Below are positions 43,720 to 50,700 of a stretch of DNA of 50,700 bases, piece after piece (the stretch's first letter is position 1; each line of letters opens with the position of its first letter). The DNA comes from Pseudomonas syringae (GTDB lineage Bacteria > Pseudomonadota > Gammaproteobacteria > Pseudomonadales > Pseudomonadaceae): NCBI RefSeq assembly GCF_021605415.1, contig NZ_WKEQ01000036.1, positions 1-50,700 of the forward strand. The letters run 5' to 3'. Made by a program: the position numbers and the translations under genes. Under the pieces are notes generated by a model. That model saw nothing but the letters and a program-made list of their open reading frames with translations, did not search any database and was not told the DNA's origin.

Positions 43720-44937
43720 ATGGCGGCCAAGGCAGCGAAAATCAGCATCTATGCCTGGGAAGGCACGGACAAGAAAGGCAGCAAGGTCACCGGCGAACTC
43801 AGCGGCCAGAACCCGGCGCTGATCAAGGCGCAGTTGCGCAAGCAGGGCATCAATCCGGGCAAGGTGCGCAAAAAATCCACCTCCCTGGTGAGTTTCGGCA
43901 AGCGCATCAAACCTCGGGACATCGCCCTGTTCACCCGCCAAATGGCGACGATGATGAGAGCGGGCGTTCCGCTGCTGCAATCGTTTGACATTATTGGCGA
44001 AGGCTTCGATAACCCGGCCATGACCAAACTGATCGACGAGGTCAAACAGGAAGTCGCCGCCGGCAACAGTTTCGCCGCCGCCCTGCGCAAGAAGCCGCAA
44101 TATTTCGATGAGTTGTATTGCAACCTCGTCGATGCCGGCGAGCAATCCGGCGCCCTCGACACGCTGCTGGAAAGGGTCGCGACCTACAAAGAAAAAAGCG
44201 AAAGCCTCAAGGCCAAGATCAAGAAAGCCATGACCTATCCGACCGCCGTGGTGCTGGTGGCGGCGGTGGTAACCGGGATTTTGCTGGTCAAAGTCGTGCC
44301 GCAATTCCAGTCGGTGTTCTCCGGGTTCGGCGCCGAGCTGCCGGCCTTCACGCAAATGGTCATCAGCCTGTCGGAGTTCATGCAGCAATGGTGGCTGGCG
44401 ATTCTCGGCGGATTGATCGCCGCGGGTTTCGGCCTGCGCCACGCGCTGAAGACCTCCCAGTCCATGCGTGACCGTCGCGACACCTGGTTGCTGAAACTGC
44501 CGCTGGTGGGCACGTTGATGTACAAGTCCGCCGTCGCGCGTTTTGCCCGCACGCTCTCAACCACATTCGCGGCCGGCGTGCCGCTGGTGGAAGCGCTGGA
44601 TTCAGTCGCTGGCGCCACAGGCAATGTGGTGTTCAAACGTGCTGTGCTGCGTGTTCGCCAGGACGTCGCGACTGGCATGCAACTGAACTTCTCGATGCGC
44701 AGCACGGGGGTTTTCCCCAATATGGCGGTTCAGATGACGGCCATTGGCGAAGAGTCCGGCGCGCTTGATGACATGCTCGCCAAAGTCGCGAGCTTCTATG
44801 AGGAAGAAGTGGATAACCTGGTCGACAACCTCACCAGCCTGATGGAGCCGTTCATTATGGTGGTGCTCGGTGTTATCGTCGGCGGTCTGGTAGTGGCCAT
44901 GTACCTGCCGATCTTCCAGCTCGGCTCAGCGATCTGA
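43720..44937 (+). CDS. pilC: Type IV pilus inner-membrane platform protein, PilC
   Basis: 405 residues with two T2SSF domains (~70-190 and ~270-395), each a helical bundle with an inner-membrane helix; three hydrophobic segments are visible, the last near the C-terminus (FIMVVLGVIVGGLVVAMYLP). It couples PilB/PilT to pilin assembly and retraction. Family motifs FTRQMATMMRAGVPLLQS and FARTLSTTFAAGVPLVEA mark the two repeats. It starts 2 bases after pilB and one base before the pilD ATG. Confidence 0.97.
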   Translation: MAAKAAKISIYAWEGTDKKGSKVTGELSGQNPALIKAQLRKQGINPGKVRKKSTSLVSFGKRIKPRDIALFTRQMATMMRAGVPLLQSFDIIGEGFDNPAMTKLIDEVKQEVAAGNSFAAALRKKPQYFDELYCNLVDAGEQSGALDTLLERVATYKEKSESLKAKIKKAMTYPTAVVLVAAVVTGILLVKVVPQFQSVFSGFGAELPAFTQMVISLSEFMQQWWLAILGGLIAAGFGLRHALKTSQSMRDRRDTWLLKLPLVGTLMYKSAVARFARTLSTTFAAGVPLVEALDSVAGATGNVVFKRAVLRVRQDVATGMQLNFSMRSTGVFPNMAVQMTAIGEESGALDDMLAKVASFYEEEVDNLVDNLTSLMEPFIMVVLGVIVGGLVVAMYLPIFQLGSAI

Positions 44938-44938
44938 C

Positions 44939-45811
44939 ATGCCCATCGACGAAATGCTCATCCTTTATCCACCGGCCTTTGTGCTGTGCGCATCGCTGCT
45001 TGGCCTGGTGGTTGGCAGTTTTCTCAACGTACTGATCTGGCGCCTGCCGAAAATGCTCGAACGCGAATGGCGAGAGCAGGCGCACGACGTACTTGGCCTG
45101 CCGATCGAAACACCGCAGCCGACGTACAACCTGATGCTGCCCCATTCGCAATGCCCGCACTGCGCGCATCAGATTCGTGCCTGGGAAAATATTCCCCTGC
45201 TCAGTTACCTTTGGCTGCGCGGTCGCTGCTCGGCCTGCGCGGCGCCGATCAGCAAGCGTTACCCGCTGACTGAATTGGCGTGTGGGCTGCTTTCGGCATT
45301 CATCGCCTGGCATCTGGGGTTCGGGTGGCCCGCCGGCCTGCTGATCGTCCTGACCTGGGGATTGTTGGCGATGAGTCTGATCGATTGCGATCACCAACTT
45401 CTGCCCGATGTGCTGGTGTTGCCATTGCTATGGCTGGGTTTGATCGTCAATAGCTTCGGCTTGTTCGTGCCGTTGCACGATGCGCTGTGGGGCGCGGTGG
45501 CCGGTTATCTGGCGTTGTGGTCGGTGTTCTGGCTGTTCAAGCTGATCACCGGCAAGGACGGCATCGGTCATGGAGATTTCAAGTTGCTGGCATTGCTTGG
45601 CGCTTGGGGCGGCTGGCAGATTCTACCGCTGACCATTCTGCTATCGTCGCTGGTCGGGGCGGTAGTCGGGGTGATTTTGCTCAGGTTGCGCAATGAAAAA
45701 ACGTCGACGCCGATCCCGTTTGGTCCCTATCTGGCGATTGCCGGCTGGATTGCCTTGCTCTGGGGTGGTCAAATAACCGGCTTCTATTGGCAGTTTGTCG
45801 GTTTGGAATGA
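44939..45811 (+). CDS. pilD: Prepilin peptidase / N-methyltransferase, PilD
   Basis: 290 residues. This aspartic protease removes the leader of PilA and of type II secretion pseudopilins and methylates the new N-terminus. The cytosolic zinc loop has Cys72, Cys75, Cys97 and Cys100. The catalytic aspartates are Asp149 (SLIDCD) and Asp213 (GHGDFK), at the numbers known for P. aeruginosa PilD. About eight membrane helices follow the usual layout. It overlaps coaE by 4 bases. Confidence 0.97.
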   Translation: MPIDEMLILYPPAFVLCASLLGLVVGSFLNVLIWRLPKMLEREWREQAHDVLGLPIETPQPTYNLMLPHSQCPHCAHQIRAWENIPLLSYLWLRGRCSACAAPISKRYPLTELACGLLSAFIAWHLGFGWPAGLLIVLTWGLLAMSLIDCDHQLLPDVLVLPLLWLGLIVNSFGLFVPLHDALWGAVAGYLALWSVFWLFKLITGKDGIGHGDFKLLALLGAWGGWQILPLTILLSSLVGAVVGVILLRLRNEKTSTPIPFGPYLAIAGWIALLWGGQITGFYWQFVGLE

Positions 45812-46431
45812 ATACCCCTGTGGAAAAACCCTGGATTCTCGGCCTGACCGGTGGCATCGGCAGCGGTAAAAGTGCCGCCGCCCAGCATTTCATCGATCTG
45901 GGCGTGCATGTCGTGGATGCCGATCACGCGGCGCGCTGGGTGGTAGAACCGGGCCGTCCGGCACTGGCCCGGATCGCCGAACACTTCGGCCCCGGCGTGC
46001 TGTTGCCCGATGGCGCGCTTGATCGCGCGGCCCTGCGCAAACTGATCTTTGAAGATCCGCAGCAACGCCTGTGGCTCGAAGCACTGCTGCATCCGTTGAT
46101 CGCCGAGGAAATCGCTCATCATCTGGCGCTGGCAAAATCGCCCTATGCGATTCTGGTTTCGCCGCTGTTGATCGAATCCGGGCAATACGCAATGACCCAA
46201 CGCATTCTGGTGATCGACGCCCCGCAACAACTGCAGATCGAACGCACCCTGCAGCGTGACCAGACTAGCGAGCAGCAGATTCAGGCGATTCTCAAGGCCC
46301 AATCGAGCCGCGAAGATCGTGTGAGCCGTGCCGACGATGTGGTGGTCAATGATCGCGACCTCGCCTGGCTGCACAGCGAGGTCGAACGCTTGCACCATTT
46401 TTACCTGACTTTATCCGGAGGCCAATCATGA
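45808..46431 (+). CDS. coaE: Dephospho-CoA kinase
   Basis: 207 residues. It phosphorylates the ribose 3'-OH of dephospho-CoA in the last step of CoA synthesis. The P-loop GGIGSGKS (~15-22) and DADHAARWVVEPG segment match the family. The ATG at 45808 overlaps the pilD stop (ATGA); a TTG at 45787 would extend it by 7 residues without support. It overlaps yacG by 4 bases. Coupling of coaE and yacG to pilD is common in gammaproteobacteria. Confidence 0.96.
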   Translation: MNTPVEKPWILGLTGGIGSGKSAAAQHFIDLGVHVVDADHAARWVVEPGRPALARIAEHFGPGVLLPDGALDRAALRKLIFEDPQQRLWLEALLHPLIAEEIAHHLALAKSPYAILVSPLLIESGQYAMTQRILVIDAPQQLQIERTLQRDQTSEQQIQAILKAQSSREDRVSRADDVVVNDRDLAWLHSEVERLHHFYLTLSGGQS

Positions 46432-46628
46432 GCCAGACCCCAACCGTAGAATGCCCAACCTGTGGCGCCCCCGTGGAATTCACTCCCGAAAACAAATTCC
46501 GTCCGTTCTGCTCCGACCGCTGCAAGCTGATCGACCTCGGCGCCTGGGCGTCGGAAGAGCACAAGATTCCCGTCGCCCCGGAGGCCGAGGATGAACTGTT
46601 CTCTGGTGATTTCGACCCGCGTCACTGA
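46428..46628 (+). CDS. yacG: DNA gyrase inhibitor YacG
   Basis: 66 residues. A small zinc protein that binds GyrB and blocks DNA binding. Four zinc cysteines Cys9, Cys12, Cys28 and Cys32 are present (CPTC ... CSDRC), followed by LIDLGAWASEE and an acidic tail needed for gyrase contact. TCCGGAGG precedes the ATG. Last gene of pilBCD-coaE-yacG. Confidence 0.95.
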   Translation: MSQTPTVECPTCGAPVEFTPENKFRPFCSDRCKLIDLGAWASEEHKIPVAPEAEDELFSGDFDPRH

Positions 46629-46633
46629 TTCGC

Positions 46634-46849
46634 TCAGGGACGCATGAAGCCGTAGTCCTGATCGTCGTCGAGGTTTTCCGCCAGAAAACGCAACTCGTCG
46701 GCCAGGTCTTCGGCGTTGCGCACCGCCTTGCTTTGCTCCACCACCGCACTGAGCAGGGCGCGCAAACTCAGACCGGGGTCGAACCCCACCTCCTGCGCCA
46801 TTTCCAGATTCTGCCGTGTTTCCTGCCTCGCCCACTCGTACACACTCAT
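46634..46849 (-). CDS. Small conserved Pseudomonas protein of unknown function
   Basis: 71 residues, no signal or membrane helix, acidic and helical, starting MSVYEWARQETRQNLEMAQEV and ending DDDQDYGFMRP. AGGAG 7 bases before the ATG at 46849 supports this start; the longer open frame (to 47083) overlaps the permease gene and is not convincing. It begins 66 bases beyond the permease stop and converges with yacG. I do not recognise a domain. Confidence 0.75.
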   Translation of the reverse strand: MSVYEWARQETRQNLEMAQEVGFDPGLSLRALLSAVVEQSKAVRNAEDLADELRFLAENLDDDQDYGFMRP

Positions 46850-46914
46850 GCCACCGCTCCTGAAGGGATTCGGCTCAGCATGAAAGACGCAGCATCGGGC
46901 AGATGTGATGTGAA

Positions 46915-47604
46915 TCAAACCTTCGGATCTTCGTCCTTCCACGGCGCCGAAAGGTAACGCGTGCGATTGAACGTCTCCAGCCATTCGGGGCTGAACACCA
47001 CCAGCGCGCTGATCACCATGCCGTTGATGAAGGCTTCGGGGAAAATCAGCAGCCACAGGTAGCCGACAAAGTCCTCGAGCCATTCAGGCATTGCGAACAA
47101 ACCGTCGTACCACAGCAGCGTCAGGCTCAGCACAAGACACAACAATGCCGACAAGGCAGCGGCGAAGAAACCTGAGCAGAAGATATAAACGAAGGGATTA
47201 CGCGGCTGGGCGCGCTCGACGAGAATTGCGCAGCATTCGGTGACCAGCACCGGCAACAGAATCAGCAAGGCACCGTTGACGCCGACTGCCGCCATATCCT
47301 GGCGCCCCATCAACACCAGCGCCATTTGCGCGAACAGCCCACCGACGATCGCCATCGGCCAGTCCAGCAGAAGCGTCACGGCGGTCATGCCAATGAAATG
47401 ATAAGACACGCCCGTGTCGAAATCCCTGCGCACCAGCCACAGCAGAAAAAGCGCGAACACCGTGCCGAACAACAAATGCTGGCGACGGCTGTCACTGAAC
47501 AGCTCGACCCACGGCGCACGGCAGATCGCCCAGAGCAACACGGGCAGGTAGATCAGCCAGCCCAACGTAAGGCTCGCGGTCGAGAGCAGTTCAGCACCAA
47601 TCAT
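46915..47604 (-). CDS. Energy-coupling-factor-type (CbiM-like) permease
   Basis: 229 residues with about seven hydrophobic segments, resembling the CbiM/EcfS-type permease component of ECF transporters (SYHFIGMTAVTLLLDWPMAIVGG). No ATPase or EcfT gene adjoins, so this is a lone component; the metal or vitamin it serves is unknown. GAGGAT 9 bases upstream supports the ATG at 47604. A REP hairpin lies upstream. Confidence 0.75.
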   Translation of the reverse strand: MIGAELLSTASLTLGWLIYLPVLLWAICRAPWVELFSDSRRQHLLFGTVFALFLLWLVRRDFDTGVSYHFIGMTAVTLLLDWPMAIVGGLFAQMALVLMGRQDMAAVGVNGALLILLPVLVTECCAILVERAQPRNPFVYIFCSGFFAAALSALLCLVLSLTLLWYDGLFAMPEWLEDFVGYLWLLIFPEAFINGMVISALVVFSPEWLETFNRTRYLSAPWKDEDPKV

Positions 47605-47646
47605 GACGACATCATCCTCAAATCCATCCGCCCCATGCAGGCGCCG

Positions 47647-47703
47647 CCGAAGGCTGCGATCTTTTGATTTTGATTTTCAAGGTCAAAAGATCGCAGCCTT
47701 CGG
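47647..47703. repeat. Perfect 21-bp inverted repeat of the CCGAAGGCTGCGATC family
   Basis: The arms (47647-47667 and 47683-47703) are exactly complementary across a 15-base loop. Outside, both arms continue into GGCGCnGCC and the right end into TGTAGG. It is the same repeat family as at 37115-37241 and 6921-6963. It lies between the divergent permease and DUF1780 genes. Confidence 0.85.
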
Positions 47704-47792
47704 CAGCGCCTACAAGGGCATGAATACATTCGCCCGATTCTGAAGCCACGCAAAGCTTTCTGCTTGTCGTATTTGAACGCTAAGCTTGGGCT

Positions 47793-48419
47793 ATGGATGA
47801 CTCAGATTATTTACGCCTGCTGACCATCGCGGCCGAGCAGGCCAACGCTTTTCTGTCCAATGCCCGCAAATGGGAGCGTGAGCGTTGGGTCTGCCAGCGT
47901 CTGCTGCAAGGCCTGAACATTCCTTACCGCGTCGATGAGTTCGCCCCTGCCGGCGAGCCACCGGACGTGCTGTTTCGCGATGCCAATTTCGAAGTGTTCT
48001 TCGTCCTCGACGAAGGTCGTCGGCTCAACGATGAATGGCGGGACGAGTTGCAGCGTCGGCGCAGTGCGTTTTCCCTCAGCCAACTGGTTCGCCGTGAAGC
48101 CAAGCCGAAACGCATTCCGGCCAACGAATTCCTGCTGCGACTGGCACCGACCTTGCGCAAAAAGGCGCACAACTACAAAGAGCGCGGCATGGATCTGGGG
48201 GAGCTTGATATCATCGCCTTCGCCAGTCTCAAACGAGAAGTACTCGATCTGAACAGTCATTTCCCTCCCCCCACCGAATACCTGCGCCAAGGCTGGCGTT
48301 CGTTGTCGCTGGTCGGCCCGACCTTCGCCCGCGTGCTGTTCGCCCATCCGGATGCGCCGGACTTTTTGCGTGGCAACCTGGGCCGCAGCATCGTATTCGA
48401 CGTAGGAATCAGCCTTTGA
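47793..48419 (+). CDS. DUF1780 protein
   Basis: 208 residues of a Pseudomonas-centred family (DUF1780) with a nuclease-like look: the central segment has PPDVLFRDANFEVFFVLDEGRR, reminiscent of the D...(E/D)xK strand pair, although no clean catalytic Lys follows. Soluble. Its function is unknown. Overlaps the MOSC gene, which starts within its stop codon. Conserved together with the MOSC and DUF3094 genes in P. aeruginosa. Confidence 0.8.
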   Translation: MDDSDYLRLLTIAAEQANAFLSNARKWERERWVCQRLLQGLNIPYRVDEFAPAGEPPDVLFRDANFEVFFVLDEGRRLNDEWRDELQRRRSAFSLSQLVRREAKPKRIPANEFLLRLAPTLRKKAHNYKERGMDLGELDIIAFASLKREVLDLNSHFPPPTEYLRQGWRSLSLVGPTFARVLFAHPDAPDFLRGNLGRSIVFDVGISL

Positions 48420-48943
48420 GTCCGCTTCAACAACTGATTGCCGATGTCCCGCAAACCGGCGTGGTGCGCTGGATCGGCGTACGCCCGCAATCGCGCGGGC
48501 CGATGGTCGAACTCGATGCGGTGGAAGCACGGCTGGAAGCGGGCCTGACGGGCGATCATGCGCGTCCGGGGGTTCGCAATGCGCGGCAGGTGACGTTGAT
48601 TCAATGGGAGCACTTGCCGGTGATCAGTTCACTGATGGGGCGCCCGAACGATCAGCCGGTGAGTCCTGAAGATTTGCGCCGCAATCTGGTTATCAGCGGG
48701 ATCAACCTGTTCAGCCTCAAGGGACGACGGTTTCGCATCGGCCAGGCGATTTTCGAGACCACGGGCTGGTGCCAGCCCTGCGCACGCCTGCAAAACAATC
48801 TCGGCCCGGGGACTTTTCAAGCCGTGCGCGGGCATGGCGGGATCACGGCGCGAGTGTTACAAAGCGGGATCATTCGTCTCAATGACAGCGTGCAGGTCGA
48901 ACCGCTGCCGGACAGCGGCTATGCTCCGTTCAATCCCGGGTAA
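48416..48943 (+). CDS. MOSC-domain protein, TTG start
   Basis: 175 residues. A MOSC domain (related to the sulfur-transfer end of MOCO sulfurase) with the conserved Cys region FETTGWCQPCARLQ near 125. It is like the E. coli YiiM/YcbX group, which detoxifies hydroxylated bases. No ATG exists at the N-terminus; TTG at 48416 overlaps the DUF1780 stop (TTGA) and has AGGA 8 bases upstream, so a TTG start with coupling is the best reading. Confidence 0.85.
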   Translation: MSPLQQLIADVPQTGVVRWIGVRPQSRGPMVELDAVEARLEAGLTGDHARPGVRNARQVTLIQWEHLPVISSLMGRPNDQPVSPEDLRRNLVISGINLFSLKGRRFRIGQAIFETTGWCQPCARLQNNLGPGTFQAVRGHGGITARVLQSGIIRLNDSVQVEPLPDSGYAPFNPG

Positions 48944-48994
48944 AAGCTTCTGTAGCTTCTACACATTCAGCAACGTCTACCTGACGAGGCCTTT

Positions 48995-49168
48995 ATGACC
49001 AGCCGCCTGAACCCCGACGACCAGAAGCATGTCGAAGAGTACCTGCAACTGTCCCAACACCGTGTCGAGCGCCGGCCTTTCCGGCCGTGGATGCTCCTGG
49101 TGCTGGTACTGGCGGTGACCATTGGTCTTGGCCTGTTGAGCCGATTTATCAGCTACCTGACGCTATGA
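48995..49168 (+). CDS. DUF3094 small membrane protein
   Basis: 57 residues starting MTSRLNPDDQKHVEEYLQ, with one C-terminal membrane helix (WMLLVLVLAVTIGLGLL) after a charged helix and a basic turn (ERRPFRPW). Family DUF3094, with cytosolic N-terminus predicted from the basic residues. The function is unknown. It lies 51 bases after the MOSC gene and just before ndh, the same order as in P. aeruginosa. Confidence 0.85.
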   Translation: MTSRLNPDDQKHVEEYLQLSQHRVERRPFRPWMLLVLVLAVTIGLGLLSRFISYLTL

Positions 49169-49228
49169 GCTGCATTGCGCTCGCGAAGGTAACTGCTCCG
49201 ATTTCCTTTAGCCTTGCGAGTTATCCCC

Positions 49229-50527
49229 ATGTCTCATCGTATTGTTATTGTCGGCGGCGGCGCCGGCGGTCTGGAGTTGGCTACCCGTCTGGGTAAGACT
49301 TTGGGCAAGCGCGGCACGGCCAGTGTGATGCTGGTCGACGCGAACCTGACGCACATCTGGAAACCCCTGTTGCACGAAGTGGCCGCCGGGTCACTCAATT
49401 CTTCCGAAGACGAACTCAACTACGTCGCGCAGGCAAAATGGAACCACTTCGAATTCCAACTGGGCCGTATGAGCGGACTCGACCGCGCGCAGAAAAAAAT
49501 CCAGCTGGCCGCGACCTACGACGAAAACGGCGTCGAACTGGTGCCTGCCCGGGAAGTGCCTTACGACTCGCTGGTGATTGCCGTCGGCAGCACCACCAAC
49601 GACTTCGGCACCCAAGGCGCGGCGCAGCACTGCCTCTTCCTCGACACCCGCAAGCAGGCCGAGCGTTTCCACCAGCAACTGCTCAACCACTATTTGCGCG
49701 CCCATGCCGGGCAGACTGATGCGATCGAGCAGATCAGCGTGGCGATCGTCGGTGCTGGCGCAACGGGCGTCGAACTCGCGGCTGAGCTGCACAACGCCGC
49801 CCATGAGCTGGCGGCATACGGCCTGGACCGGATCAAACCGGAAAACATGCACATCACCTTGATCGAAGCCGGCCCACGAGTGCTCCCGGCCCTGCCCGAG
49901 CGCATCGGTGGCCCGGTACACAAAACGCTGGAAAAACTCGGGGTCAACGTGATGACCAACGCGTCGGTCAGCGAGGTCACCGCCGACAGCCTGATCACCG
50001 CCGAGGGCCAGGAGATCAAGGCCAGCCTGAAAGTCTGGGCTGCCGGGATTCGCGCGCCGGGTTTCCTCAAGGACATTGACGGCCTGGAAACCAACCGCAT
50101 CAATCAGCTGCAGGTATTGCCGACCCTGCAAACCACCCGCGACGAGAACATCTTCGCCTTCGGTGACTGCGCCGCGTGCCCACAACCGGATTCCGATCGC
50201 AACGTGCCACCGCGCGCGCAGGCGGCGCACCAACAGGCCTCGATGCTGGCCAAATCGCTGAAGCTGCGTATCGAAAACAAGCCCCTGCCGGCCTACAAAT
50301 ACACCGACTACGGCTCGCTGATCTCGCTGTCGCGTTTTTCCGCTGTGGGTAATTTGATGGGTAACCTGACCGGTAGCGTGATGCTCGAAGGCTGGCTGGC
50401 GCGGATGTTTTACGTGTCGTTATATCGCATGCACCAGATGGCGCTGTACGGGCCGTTTCGTACGGCGATGCTGATGCTAGGCAGCAAGATTGGTCGCGGC
50501 ACCGAGCCGCGTCTGAAGCTGCATTGA
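49229..50527 (+). CDS. ndh: Type II NADH dehydrogenase
   Basis: 432 residues. A non-proton-pumping NADH:quinone oxidoreductase on the inner side of the membrane. The FAD site is IVGGGAGGLELA (7-18), the NADH site is IVGAGATGVELAAEL (~180), and the second FAD motif is ENIFAFGDCAA (~310-320). The C-terminal amphipathic region (GWLARMFYVSLYRMHQMALYG) anchors it. The ATG at 49229 replaces an upstream TTG (49214). It provides an alternative to complex I under high NADH. Confidence 0.95.
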   Translation: MSHRIVIVGGGAGGLELATRLGKTLGKRGTASVMLVDANLTHIWKPLLHEVAAGSLNSSEDELNYVAQAKWNHFEFQLGRMSGLDRAQKKIQLAATYDENGVELVPAREVPYDSLVIAVGSTTNDFGTQGAAQHCLFLDTRKQAERFHQQLLNHYLRAHAGQTDAIEQISVAIVGAGATGVELAAELHNAAHELAAYGLDRIKPENMHITLIEAGPRVLPALPERIGGPVHKTLEKLGVNVMTNASVSEVTADSLITAEGQEIKASLKVWAAGIRAPGFLKDIDGLETNRINQLQVLPTLQTTRDENIFAFGDCAACPQPDSDRNVPPRAQAAHQQASMLAKSLKLRIENKPLPAYKYTDYGSLISLSRFSAVGNLMGNLTGSVMLEGWLARMFYVSLYRMHQMALYGPFRTAMLMLGSKIGRGTEPRLKLH

Positions 50528-50538
50528 TCTAAAAACCT

Positions 50539-50627
50539 GTGGGAGCGAGCCTGCTCGCGAAAGCGGTGGATCAGTCAGTGATTTAATTGGCTGACCCGGC
50601 GCCTTCGCGAGCAGGCTCGCTCCCACG
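50539..50627. repeat. REP doublet (REPIN-like) after ndh
   Basis: Two long inverted arms, GTGGGAGCGAGCCTGCTCGC (from 50539) and its complement (to 50627), with GAAAGCG and CGCCTTC inside and a spacer of ~40 bases. This is the cleanest REP doublet in the window. The last ~70 bases show no gene. Confidence 0.88.
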
Positions 50628-50700
50628 GTGTTTTGTGTTGATTGGAAGGTCTGTCTCTGACTGTATCCCCGCCCCGCTTTCCCCACGCTCGCTTACAAAC

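Overview
The window is ordinary chromosomal DNA of a Pseudomonas, most likely of the P. fluorescens group. This rests on the gene order, the high-GC codon use, a CbrX-CbrA-CbrB-CrcZ locus, a PrrF RNA beside a haem-uptake operon, a PilABCD cluster, and REP-type repeats of the GTGGGAGCGAGC / GTAGGAGC families common in that group. I see no prophage, transposase, CRISPR array, tRNA or complete rRNA gene. The left edge carries a strong leftward promoter that looks like an rRNA operon P1 promoter.

Layout. 1-2.7 kb: rrn-type promoter, then msrPQ (periplasmic methionine sulfoxide repair) and pssA, all leftward. 2.8-6.1 kb: ilvI-ilvN-ilvC (branched-chain amino acids), leftward, with a long leader and a clear terminator. 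6.5-10.4 kb: a small exported DUF4124 protein, then leftward mrcB, a TPR lipoprotein and a YqcC protein. 10.5-13.8 kb: an APH-like/P-loop kinase fusion, a pentapeptide protein, a TfoX C-terminal-like protein and a CbpA-like cyclic-nucleotide-domain protein. 13.9-17.7 kb: one PrrF iron-responsive RNA and the haem transporter phuT-U-V-W, both with Fur-like sites, but no phuR receptor or phuS. 17.7-22 kb: a Rieske protein, sfsA, an aminotransferase, dksA and gluQ. 22-27 kb: cbrX-cbrA-cbrB and the CrcZ small RNA, the centre of carbon catabolite control. 27-33 kb: pcnB, folK, panB, panC and pgi. 33-41 kb: acetyl-CoA synthetase with a Crc/Hfq-type CA motif at its start codon, an MpaB-type protein, an RNA methyltransferase, a DUF748 protein, a DUF2845 protein and a BON protein. 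41.3-46.6 kb: pilA (leftward) diverging from pilB-pilC-pilD-coaE-yacG. 46.6-50.5 kb: a small conserved protein, an ECF-type permease, DUF1780, MOSC and DUF3094 proteins, and ndh.

The regulatory content is the most informative part. Three GG-N10-GC sigma-54-type promoters can be read (crcZ, pilA and, unexpectedly, the BON gene). CrcZ carries six A-rich CA motifs, and the acs start region carries one, linking the RNA to a possible target about 6 kb away. PrrF is single here, whereas P. aeruginosa has a tandem pair at the equivalent place, so the haem-linked read-through RNA PrrH could not be made from this locus. The cyclic-nucleotide domain of the CbpA-like protein lacks the usual Glu and Arg ligands. 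No wholly unknown system was found; the least understood pieces are the APH/kinase fusion, the TPR lipoprotein/YqcC pair downstream of mrcB, and the large DUF748 protein.
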